From SG8-30 sp963715485 (GTDB taxonomy: Bacteria; Pseudomonadota; Gammaproteobacteria; Steroidobacterales; Steroidobacteraceae), in contig OY970244.1 in NCBI GenBank assembly GCA_963715485.1, positions 1,612,001 through 1,676,000 on the forward strand: a DNA stretch of 64,000 nt, given 5' to 3'. A program made the translations under genes and the position numbers. The stretch's first letter is position 1. Every line of letters begins with the position of its first letter. This document shows, in pieces, positions 9,092 through 16,639 of this stretch. The notes below the pieces were generated by a model. The model had not been told where the DNA came from. It ran no database searches and saw nothing but the letters and a program-made list of their open reading frames with translations.

Positions 9092-10021
9092 TCAGGTCGC
9101 TGCCTGGCGGCGCCGCGCAATCTCGACCATGAGGATACCGGCGACGATCAGCGCCGTACCTGCGAGCTGCGGCATTGTCAGGCGCTCGTCGAGCGCAAGC
9201 CAGGCGACCACGATCGTGAACGGCGGCCCGACCGTGCTGACGATCGCGCCGCGTTCGGCCCCGATCCGGCGCACGCCTTCCGCCAGCATGAGGACCGGCG
9301 CGACCGTGGAGAAGACGACCAGTAACGCCACCAGCAGCCAGGCATCGGTGCCCGGCACGATCGGCCACGCCTGGTGACGCGGCAGGTACCAGGCAATCAG
9401 GGCCAGGGCAGCGCCGGTCATTGCGAATACCGTGAAAGGCAGTGCGCCGACCTGCCTGGTATACCGTTCGCTCAACAGGAAGTAGGTGGCGAAGGTGGCC
9501 GCGCAAAGCAGTACGCAGATGGCACCGGTCGAATTGGCCGCGAGTACGCCATGGTCGAACGCGCCGACGGCGAGGGCAACGCCCAGCCAGGTCAAGGCAA
9601 TCGCGCCCGCGAGCTGGATCGTCGGCATCCTGCGCCTGATGATCGACGAGGCAATGACCACCATTGCCGGATAGGTGAACAGCAGGGCGCGCTCGAGGCT
9701 GGCGTCGATCAGGGTCAGCGCATAGAAGTCGAGCAGCGAGCCGAGGCTGTAGCAGAGCGCACCCCCGAAGGCAGCAGTCGCGACGGCTCGCCAGGGCGCG
9801 CGCAGGATCGCACTGGCCGCGCCATGGCTCAAGGCCCAGGCCCAGAACAGCGGCACCGCGAGCATCGATCGCAGCACCACCAGCGACTCGTAGTCCACGC
9901 CATGCGCGTAAATCAGCTTGGTGACGACGCCCTTCATGGCGAACAGCATGGCGCCCGTCGCCACCAGTATTACGCCCGCCAGGCTCGGTACCGCACCCGC
10001 CGAGGACGCGGGCTGCCTCAA
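9092..10021 (-). CDS. EamA/DMT-superfamily membrane transporter
   Basis: About 309 residues form ten hydrophobic segments in two EamA repeats: SLAGVILVATGAMLFAMKGV, AVPLFWAWALSHG, AFGGALCYSLGSLLDF, RALLFTYPAMVVIASSIIRR and later WLLVALLVVFSTVAPVLMLA. Relatives export metabolites or amino acids. The best start is TTG at 10021, which overlaps the nitroreductase TGA as TTGA, the same arrangement as the gene before it. It is the third gene of the isochorismatase operon, where it may export a product or toxic intermediate. In the raw sequence it reads on continuously from the nitroreductase because of a one-base shift, but a real fusion is unlikely. Confidence 0.85.
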   Translation of the reverse strand: MRQPASSAGAVPSLAGVILVATGAMLFAMKGVVTKLIYAHGVDYESLVVLRSMLAVPLFWAWALSHGAASAILRAPWRAVATAAFGGALCYSLGSLLDFYALTLIDASLERALLFTYPAMVVIASSIIRRRMPTIQLAGAIALTWLGVALAVGAFDHGVLAANSTGAICVLLCAATFATYFLLSERYTRQVGALPFTVFAMTGAALALIAWYLPRHQAWPIVPGTDAWLLVALLVVFSTVAPVLMLAEGVRRIGAERGAIVSTVGPPFTIVVAWLALDERLTMPQLAGTALIVAGILMVEIARRRQAAT

Positions 10022-10717
10022 GCGCGGTCCTCGAAGCCGAGATACCGGGTGTATTCGCCGACCGCAAGCCGCGCTGGACGATAGTCGTTGACGGGATCCG
10101 ATCGAGTCCGCATACCCGAGCGCCATGCCGCAGACCAGCATCTGTTCAGGTGGCGCGCCCACATGCGCGGTGACGATACGGTGGAACTCGACCCAGGCCG
10201 CCTGCGGACAGGTGTCGAGACCGAGCCCGCGTGCGGCCAGCATGACGCTCTGGACGAACATGCCCAGGTCCAGCCAGCTGCCCGGCTGCATGTCGCGATC
10301 GATGTAGAAAAAGAGTCCGACTGGCGCGCCAAAGAAGCTGAAGTTCTTCAGTTCCTGCTTGAACGCAGCCTCGCGGTCGCCGCGCTGGATGCCCTGGGTC
10401 GCGTAGAGGCCCCAGCCGCAGGCGCGCCGGCGGGACAGGTATGGTTCCCGCCATTGCTGCGGGTAGTAGTGGTACTCGCGTTGATGGGCTGCACGGTCGT
10501 TCAGGGCCGCATCGATGACCGCCGCGCAGAGCTTGTTGCGGGCGTCGCCGGAGACCGCGTAAACGTGCCAGGGCTGGATGTTGCTGCCGCTGGGCGCAAG
10601 GCCTGCCAGCTCGAGGATCTGTGCGACCTGCTCACGTGGGACTGCATCGTCCAGGAAGGCGCGCTTGGACGAGCGCGTAGCCAGCGCCTCCGCAACATTC
10701 ACTGCGGGTACGCTCAA
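10018..10717 (-). CDS. Nitroreductase-family FMN oxidoreductase, +1 shift near the end
   Basis: A protein of about 232 residues. Motifs include EALATRSSKRAFLDDAVP (FMN-binding Arg/Ser region), LAPSGSNIQPWHVYAVSG, LGMFVQSVMLAARGLGLDTC and MLVCGMALGYAD, all typical of the NfsB-like family. At about 10098-10101 one extra base breaks the frame; without it the C-terminus reads SIDPVNDYRPARLAVGEYTR, which fits the family's usual PVN...R end and stops at 10018. The probable start is TTG 10717 overlapping the isochorismatase TGA; GTG 10702 is the alternative. It reduces nitro, quinone or flavin substrates with NAD(P)H; the true substrate is unknown. Confidence 0.85.
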
Positions 10718-11415
10718 TTCGTGACTGCGGTGGGGCGTGAGCCTGCGTTCGACATCATCTCCGCGACGACCTCGTCGGTCGACAGGACGCGTCCCCACAG
10801 CCGGCGAAACGTCTTCAGGGTTGCTTCCTGCATTTCATCGCTGCAGGTTCCGGTCGCGTCCGAGACGACCACGACGCCGAACTGTCGATCGCAGGCCTCC
10901 ATGGCGGTCATGCCGACGCAGTTGTTGGTGGACACCCCCGTGACCACGATGTTGGCAATGCCCATGCCACGCAGGTGGGCCTCGATCCCGGTCGAGCCGA
11001 ACGCTCCCATCGTCGTCTTGTTGAGCACCAGCTCGCCGGGCTGCGGCCGGACCTCGTCCACGATCTCGTGTTCGGGTGCGCCGACTCGGTTGTCGATCGC
11101 CTTCATCCAGTCCTTCAGGTGGATGGGCGCGTCGCTGAAATCGGGCAGGTGAGCGCCATAGGTCACGTAGACGACGCGCGCGCCGAGGGCACGGAACGCC
11201 TCGGCAAGACGCCGGGAATTGGGGACCACCAGATTCTCGATACGTGCGAATCTGTATTCGGCGTCGGCCAGCTTGCCCTGCGCGGCGAGCAGCTTGCCGA
11301 GGCCGTGCCGGCGACTGCCGCTGGCGTACTGCAGGTCGACGATGACCAGCGCCGTGTCGGCTGGCCTCAGCGCGAACTGGCGGGTGAAGTCGTCTATGTA
11401 GGTCGGCTGGGACAT
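10714..11415 (-). CDS. Isochorismatase-like cysteine hydrolase
   Basis: This 233-residue hydrolase carries the Asp-Lys-Cys triad: Asp in TALVIVDLQYASG, Lys in ELVLNKTTMGAFGST and Cys in VVTGVSTNNCVGMTAMEACD. The family includes isochorismatases, N-carbamoyl hydrolases, nicotinamidases and ureidoacrylate hydrolases. ATG 11415 follows GGGGAGAGG. It leads an operon with a nitroreductase and an EamA exporter, with TTGA overlaps between all three. The dyad TGTCCGGACA lies 25 bases upstream of its start. An amidase or carbamoyl hydrolase acting in degradation of an N-containing compound is plausible; substrate is not determinable. Confidence 0.87.
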   Translation of the reverse strand: MSQPTYIDDFTRQFALRPADTALVIVDLQYASGSRRHGLGKLLAAQGKLADAEYRFARIENLVVPNSRRLAEAFRALGARVVYVTYGAHLPDFSDAPIHLKDWMKAIDNRVGAPEHEIVDEVRPQPGELVLNKTTMGAFGSTGIEAHLRGMGIANIVVTGVSTNNCVGMTAMEACDRQFGVVVVSDATGTCSDEMQEATLKTFRRLWGRVLSTDEVVAEMMSNAGSRPTAVTN

Positions 11416-11439
11416 GCTGGTGCCTCTCCCCCTGGGGAA

Positions 11440-11449
11440 TGTCCGGACA
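11440..11449. promoter_or_regulatory. Dyad TGTCCGGACA upstream of the isochorismatase operon
   Basis: The 10-base palindrome is identical to the core of the perfect dyad at 2502-2511 beside the GntR gene. It lies 25 bases upstream of the isochorismatase start on the minus strand, overlapping where a promoter would be. This suggests the GntR/UTRA protein also controls this operon. Confidence 0.5.
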
Positions 11450-11548
11450 ATTTAACCCGTTACGCTGGATCTTTCACCTCGGCGGGGCCCATGCCGGCCC
11501 CGCCACAGGAACAAGCAGGGTTTTCAAGCATTGCCGGCCCTCGGGCCG

Positions 11549-11560
11549 ATTGTATACAGT
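11549..11560 (+). promoter_or_regulatory. ATTGTATACAGT motif upstream of CoA-transferase
   Basis: This 12-base sequence contains the dyad TGTATACA and lies 52 bases before the CoA-transferase ATG. The identical sequence, in the same orientation relative to its gene, is found 29 bases before the TonB receptor start (16380-16391). It may be a shared operator, or a shared -10 region (TATACA), or both. Confidence 0.5.
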
Positions 11561-11612
11561 CGGATTAACCGCGATCCGGAATGGTCGGCGCGCATCCACC
11601 AGGAGAATGTCC

Positions 11613-12812
11613 ATGCCCGGTCCCCTCGAGGGCGTGCGCGTCGTCGAATTCACCAGCGTCGTGCTCGGCCCGTGGGCCTGCCAGATGCTCGCCGACATGG
11701 GTGCCGAGGTCATCAAGATCGAGGCTCCGTTTGGCGACAGCAACCGTCAGCTGGGTGCGGCCCACCACAAGGGCATGGCAGCGCTCTACCTCACCTGCAA
11801 CCGCAACAAGCGCGACATCGTGCTCGACGTCAAGCAGCCCAGCGGGCGGCAGGCGGCCCTGGACCTGGCCCGCAGTGCCGACGTGTTCATCCACAACAAC
11901 CGGCCCCAGGTCATGACCAAGCTCGGTCTCGATTATGAGGCGCTCAAGTCGGTCAACCCGCAGATCATCTACTGTGGCGCCTATGGCTACAGCCGCAAGG
12001 GACCCTACGGCAGCCGCGGCGCGCTCGACGATTCGATCCAGTCGATATCCGGCATCGCGATGCTGAACAAGCTCGTGCTGGGCGAGCCGCGCTACCTGCC
12101 GACCGTGGTCGCCGACAAGACCACGGCCATCACGGTCGTTTACGGCGTGCTCGCGGCACTGTTCAGTCGCGAGCGCACCGGCAAGGGCCAGGAGATAGAG
12201 GTTCCGATGTTCGAGACCATGGTCTCGTTCGTGATGGCGGAACATCTCTGGGGCATGACCTTCGACCCGCCTATGGGGCCACCTGGCTACGTCCGGCTGA
12301 TGAGCGCCCACCGCAAGCCCTACAAGACCCTGGACGGGTACATCGCGATCCTGCCGTACATGAACGCCCACTGGAACACGTTCTGCGAGGTGGCCGGCCG
12401 GCCGGACCTGCTGGAAGACCCGCGCTTCAGGACCATGGGGGACCGTACGAAGAATATCGACGACACCTACGCCGAGACGGCCCGGATCATGGCGACGCGC
12501 ACCACGCAGGAGTGGCTCGACCTGTTTGGCAAGACCAGCGTGCCGATCAACCGCGTGAATACGCTCGCGGAGCTCGCCGAGGATCCACACCTGAACCAGA
12601 CCGGTTTCTGGAAGTTCACCGATCACCCGACCGAGGGCAGGCTGCGCGGTACCGCCTTTCCGGTGAACTTCTTTGGTACGCCCGCCGACGAGACCCGCCG
12701 GCACGCGCCTCGACTCGGCGAACATACGCGCGAGCTGCTGCGGGAGGCGGGTTACGATGAGCGGCAGATCGACGAGATGCTGGCGAGCGGCGCTGCCGTC
12801 GCCGCGGACTGA
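11613..12812 (+). CDS. CaiB/BaiF class III CoA-transferase
   Basis: This 399-residue CoA-transferase is of full family length. N-terminal signature: MPGPLEGVRVVEFTSVVLGP and ADMGAEVIKIEAP; then NRNKRDIVLDVKQP and YCGAYGYSRKGPYGSRGALD, where the conserved catalytic Asp is expected (GALDDSIQS). AGG-AG at 11601-11605 favours the ATG at 11613 over 11607. It is a different protein from the one at the left edge. It is followed 20 bases later by an amidohydrolase, and its upstream motif is shared with the TonB receptor, so transport, activation and hydrolysis of one organic acid may be co-regulated. Substrate unknown. Confidence 0.9.
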   Translation: MPGPLEGVRVVEFTSVVLGPWACQMLADMGAEVIKIEAPFGDSNRQLGAAHHKGMAALYLTCNRNKRDIVLDVKQPSGRQAALDLARSADVFIHNNRPQVMTKLGLDYEALKSVNPQIIYCGAYGYSRKGPYGSRGALDDSIQSISGIAMLNKLVLGEPRYLPTVVADKTTAITVVYGVLAALFSRERTGKGQEIEVPMFETMVSFVMAEHLWGMTFDPPMGPPGYVRLMSAHRKPYKTLDGYIAILPYMNAHWNTFCEVAGRPDLLEDPRFRTMGDRTKNIDDTYAETARIMATRTTQEWLDLFGKTSVPINRVNTLAELAEDPHLNQTGFWKFTDHPTEGRLRGTAFPVNFFGTPADETRRHAPRLGEHTRELLREAGYDERQIDEMLASGAAVAAD

Positions 12813-12832
12813 CCCCAGCGGGAGATTGCAGC

Positions 12833-13705
12833 ATGGGATTGACCGACGTGGACGTAAAGGCAATCGATGCCGTCGTCAATATCTGGACGCCCGAGGCGTT
12901 GTCGCACCGGCCCGACTGGAAGGACGGATTCTTCGTCGGCAAGGTCAAGTCGAAGGACCCCATGCCGGGTTTTACGCTCGAGCAGATGCTCGAGCAGATG
13001 GCCGAGGCGGGCATCGAGCGCGGCTTCCTCGTCGCCGCCCGGACCGGACGGTTAGGGCTGCCCGGCTCCTACCACATGCCCTACGAGGTCGTAGCCCGTG
13101 CCTGCGAGAAATATCCGGGCCGTTTCTATGGCCTGGCCGGGATCGACCCGACCCAGGGCATGGCAGGCGTGCGCGCGTTCGAGGACGCGGTGAAGAACAT
13201 GGGCTTCATCGGCGCCCATGCCTACCCGCACTGGTTCGAACTCGCCCCGGACCACGCGAAGTGGTACCCGTTCTACGCCAAGTGCGTAGAGCTTGGCGTT
13301 CCGTTCCTCACGCAGGTAGGCCAGTCGCTCATCTACTCCCCGGACCAGCGACTGAGGAGCGTCGGTCGGCCGATCGCGCTCGACGCCGTGGCCTGCGACT
13401 TTCCGGAACTGAAACTCTGCGGCATCCACGTCGGCATTCCCTGGCATGACGAGATGATCGCCATGGCCTGGAAGCACGAGAACGTGCACATCGTGGCCGA
13501 CGCGCACAGTCCGAAGTACTGGCCCGACAGCTTCGTCCGTTACCTCAACAGCTACGGCCGCAGCAAGGTGATGTTCGGCACCGACTTCCCGGTGCTGGGC
13601 TTCAAGCGCACGATCGACGAGGTCGCGGCGCTCAAGCTCAAGCCCGAGGTCAGGAAACTGTTCCTGCGCGGGAACGCGCTCAGAGTATTCGGTATCGCCG
13701 AATGA
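12833..13705 (+). CDS. Amidohydrolase family 2 protein lacking the N-terminal HxH
   Basis: This 290-residue protein resembles amidohydrolase-2 (ACMSD / 4-oxalomesaconate hydratase type) TIM barrels. YGLAGIDPTQGMAG, GFIGAHAYPHWFEL, LKLCGIHVGIPWHDE and VMFGTDFPVLGF give the later conserved segments, including His and the final Asp. The usual N-terminal metal motif DxHxH is replaced by the stretch AIDAVVNIWTPEAL, so two metal ligands appear to be missing. The subfamily may work without the usual binuclear or Zn site, or with different ligands. It is co-transcribed with the CoA-transferase. Family call is good; activity is uncertain. Confidence 0.8.
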   Translation: MGLTDVDVKAIDAVVNIWTPEALSHRPDWKDGFFVGKVKSKDPMPGFTLEQMLEQMAEAGIERGFLVAARTGRLGLPGSYHMPYEVVARACEKYPGRFYGLAGIDPTQGMAGVRAFEDAVKNMGFIGAHAYPHWFELAPDHAKWYPFYAKCVELGVPFLTQVGQSLIYSPDQRLRSVGRPIALDAVACDFPELKLCGIHVGIPWHDEMIAMAWKHENVHIVADAHSPKYWPDSFVRYLNSYGRSKVMFGTDFPVLGFKRTIDEVAALKLKPEVRKLFLRGNALRVFGIAE

Positions 13706-13714
13706 GGAAGCTGC

Positions 13715-13744
13715 GGGGAACAGTCCCCGAAGGGGACTGTTCTC
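13715..13744. repeat. GGGGACAGT-type palindromic element (copy 1)
   Basis: GGGGAACAGTCCCC and GGGGACTGTTCTC face each other around a 3-base loop directly after the amidohydrolase stop. It shares the core GGACAGTCCCC-type sequence with elements at 56241-56263 and 59521-59585. It may be a dispersed REP-like repeat that also acts as a transcript end. Confidence 0.6.
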
Positions 13745-13776
13745 TGATTAGCCCTGCGCCGCATGTCCCCCGAAAT

Positions 13777-13809
13777 GAAAAGGCCCGGGCAGGTCACCCC
13801 GCCCGGGCC
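13777..13809 (-). terminator. Rho-independent terminator of the TonB receptor gene
   Basis: On the minus strand, GGCCCGGGC and GCCCGGGCC form a 9-bp GC stem with a 10-base loop, followed by TTTTCATTTC. It begins 24 bases after the receptor stop at 13833, at the right place to end that transcript. Confidence 0.8.
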
Positions 13810-13832
13810 CTCGTACTGCGTCCTGCTGCAGA

Positions 13833-16350
13833 TCAGCGGAACTTGTAGCTCGCATCTACGCCGTAGCTCGCGCCCGGCGAGTCGTGGATGAACGAGCCGC
13901 CAAATTCCGGCGCCGGAATGATCTCCTGCAGGTATTTTTCGTCGCCGATATTTCGACCCCAGGCGGTCAGGCCCCAGGTGCCGTTGGACACGCCCAGGCG
14001 TGCGTTCATGATCGCGTACGGGTCGCGCTTCTGCTTGGAGAACTCGCCCTGGCCGAATCCAAAGCCGGTGAACAGGTTGGGAACCTTCTCTCCCTGTACC
14101 GGGTGGAACCAGGTCTCGCCCGCGAAGGACGCGTCGAGGCGTGCGTTCAGCATCCAGTCCGAGGCACCCATGGGCACGGCGAAGTCGATGCCCGCGTTGG
14201 CCGTGTACTTAGGCGCGTAGGGAATCTTGTTTCCCTTGGTGTACGGCCGGCCGTCATAGCGGTTGATCTCGGTGTCCGTCGCGCTGTAACCGGCGAACAG
14301 GGTTATGTGCTCGGTGGCACGCCAACGCCCGTCGAGTTCGAAGCCCTTGATCGAGGCCTTTTCAGCGTTGGTGACGACGCGCAGCAGGCCGAAGGGACCG
14401 GCGAAGAAGTTGAAGAACTGCAGGTTTTCTACGTCGGTCTTGAACACCGCGCCGTTGAATGACAGCGCGCCGTCAAGCAGGTTCGCCTTGAAACCGAGCT
14501 CACCCGCCTTGGAAACTTCCTTCTTGTAGTCGTCGTTGACATTCTGCAGGCTGCGGTTGTCGCCGGTGCAGACCGGGAAATTGACCGGTGGCGCCTGCGT
14601 GTCGCCAAGGCACAGACCGCTGTAGAACAGCTCGATGGTCGCATTCGACACCAGTCGAGTTGAAGCCGCCCGAACGGAAGCCGTAGCCGTAGGAGGCGAA
14701 CAGCGCCAGGCCATCCATCGCCTTCCAGTTCACCGACAACTTGGGCTGGAACTGGCTGTAGGTGTTCTTGCGGCCTGGGATCGAGTCCAGCGACGGATCC
14801 TGAACGTAGGCCGGGTTGATGTAGTTGTTGGTGCCAAAGAAGCCCGGAGTCTGCGGCGGCACCTTGGGCACGTTGTTGTCGACCTTGCGTTTCTCCGTGT
14901 CGTAGCGCACGGCGAGGGCGATCTCGAGGTTGTCCACGACGTCATAGGCCAGCTGGCCGAAACCCGCATAGACCTGGCTGTTGTAGCTGTCGTCGTAGAG
15001 CAGGTCGGTCGGGTTGGGCTGGCCCGTCACCACCAGCGGCTTCTTGACGAAGCCACCGCCGCTGTCGGAGCCTTGCGACACCACGACGTCGCGATCGATG
15101 TCGGCGAAGTAGACGCCAGCGACCCAGCGCAGCGCCTGGTCTCCCGGCGAGGTCAGCCGCAACTCCAGGCTCATGTCCTTCTGGTCGCGCACCTGGTACT
15201 GGTAGCCGTCACAGGTGGTCGGTCCATAGGGCGGCAGGAAGCTGTCGACGAAGCCGCCGCTGGTGTTCGAGTAGAAGAACGGCGGTGGCAGTGGGGTGTC
15301 GGCGGCGCGCGCGTCGTTAGTCTGGATGCAGGAGTCGGTCAGGCTGTACAGGAAGAAAGCCGCGCTGGTGCCGTCGGTCAGGAAGTAGTTGGTCTGGTCG
15401 TTGTAGGCGGCAACGGCGGTCAGCGTATTCGCGCCGAGCTCGAAGTCGCCCTTGATCGACAGGTTGATGTTCTCCTGCTCATTTTCCGGCTTGACGTTGT
15501 TCAGGTACACGAAATCGTGCTTGTTCGGGTCTTCCCAGAAGATGTCGCCAAAGCCGGCAAGCGCCGCTTCCTGCAGCGCCAGCGAGGCGTTGAAGTTGAT
15601 CGCGCCCGAACTGATCTTCGAGTATTTGGCCTTGACGTCGATCTCACCTGTGTCGCCGACGTCGAACAGCAGGCGCCCGTTGACGCCCATCTCCTCGAAG
15701 TAGTCGACACAGTCGTCGCAACCCAGGTAGTCGTTCTTCCACTGACCGTCGGTGTTGCGATAGTAGGCGGACAGCGAGCCCTTGGTGTTGCCGCCTATCG
15801 GGCCGCCAAAGTAGATGTTGCCCTTGTAGCTGTTATCCGTGCCGTAGCCGGCACCGACGTCGACCTCGAAGGAGTCACCCGGCTTGCGCGTCGTGATGAT
15901 CATGGCGCCGGCCACCGCGTTGCGGCCGTAGAGCGCGCCTTGGGGACCCTTCAGCACCTCGATCTGGCTGACGTTGTTCAGTTCCTGGTTGAGCCCATTC
16001 GGGTTGGTCTGCAGCACGCCGTCGATGACCAGCGCGAAGTTGGTCTCGGCGTCGCGGCCGGTGTTGATGCCGCGGATGGCCACCTGCAGGTCGCCGGCCT
16101 CGGCGCTCTGGACCTGCGAGAGTCCGGCGGTCATCGCTATGAAGTCCGTTGGCCGCTCGATGCCGGCGGCCTGGATCTCGGTCGTCGTGAAGGCCTGGAC
16201 CGTCACAGGCACGTCCTCGATCTTCTCGGCGCGCTGCCGCGCGGTGACGACAATCTCTTCCAGTTGGGTCTGTGCCCCGGCCTGCGCCGTGGCGAGGATG
16301 CCTGCGATGCTCGCGGCCAGGACGGTCAATCGGGTGCTACGGCTGAACAT
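13833..16350 (-). CDS. TonB-dependent outer-membrane receptor, +1 shift
   Basis: A receptor of about 838 residues. It begins MFSRSTRLTVLAASIAGILA (signal peptide, cleavage after AQA/AGA), then the plug domain: LEEIVVTARQRAEKIEDVPV, FALVIDGVLQTNPN, QIEVLKGPQGALYGRNAVAG and MIITTRKPG. The long beta-barrel ends YGVDASYKFR with the typical terminal aromatic pattern. The frame breaks at about 14648-14657 (after GYGFRSGGFNST) and resumes with SNATIELFYSG; removing one base restores it. The type is the broad iron-siderophore-like group that in degraders often imports hydrophobic organics. The motif 29 bases upstream matches the CoA-transferase promoter region. Substrate is inferred only. Confidence 0.9.
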
Positions 16351-16639
16351 GAATCCCCCTAGGTAGAGTACGGACAAATACTGTATACAATCCCGAGCGA
16401 GCCGATCATACGCTGCAATGACGCGCCGTCGCAACGCCGCTACACTTGTTGCGGCGAACCGATGGTCGAATTGTGCCAACAATGACGGCATGGCGCGCTG
16501 GACGCGTGAGGCTTTACGGGAACTGCCGACTTTCCCTGTAGCCTGGAAACAACAATAACCGCGAGCCACGACCGGCGCCGTACAGGGCTCTGATATCATC
16601 GTCGCAGTCCCGGCGCTTGTTCCCCGACGCCCAGTCCCC
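16351..16639. other. Divergent gap between TonB receptor and ppc
   Basis: This 289-base gap holds the receptor's upstream motif at 16380-16391. No convincing ribosome site or sigma-70 promoter could be placed for ppc, and no small gene is evident. Confidence 0.5.
16380..16391 (-). promoter_or_regulatory. ATTGTATACAGT motif upstream of TonB receptor
   Basis: On the minus strand this reads ATTGTATACAGT, identical to 11549-11560, and lies 29 bases before the receptor start. It is followed by ATTTGTCCGTAC, which resembles half of the TTGTCCGGACAA dyad. A shared regulator for both genes is likely. Confidence 0.5.

Noticed and set aside
9092..10798. A single open frame joining a nitroreductase to an EamA transporter
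   Set aside because: The join arises only because one extra base at about 10100 removes the nitroreductase's normal end. Without it each gene has a proper stop and a TTGA start overlap.
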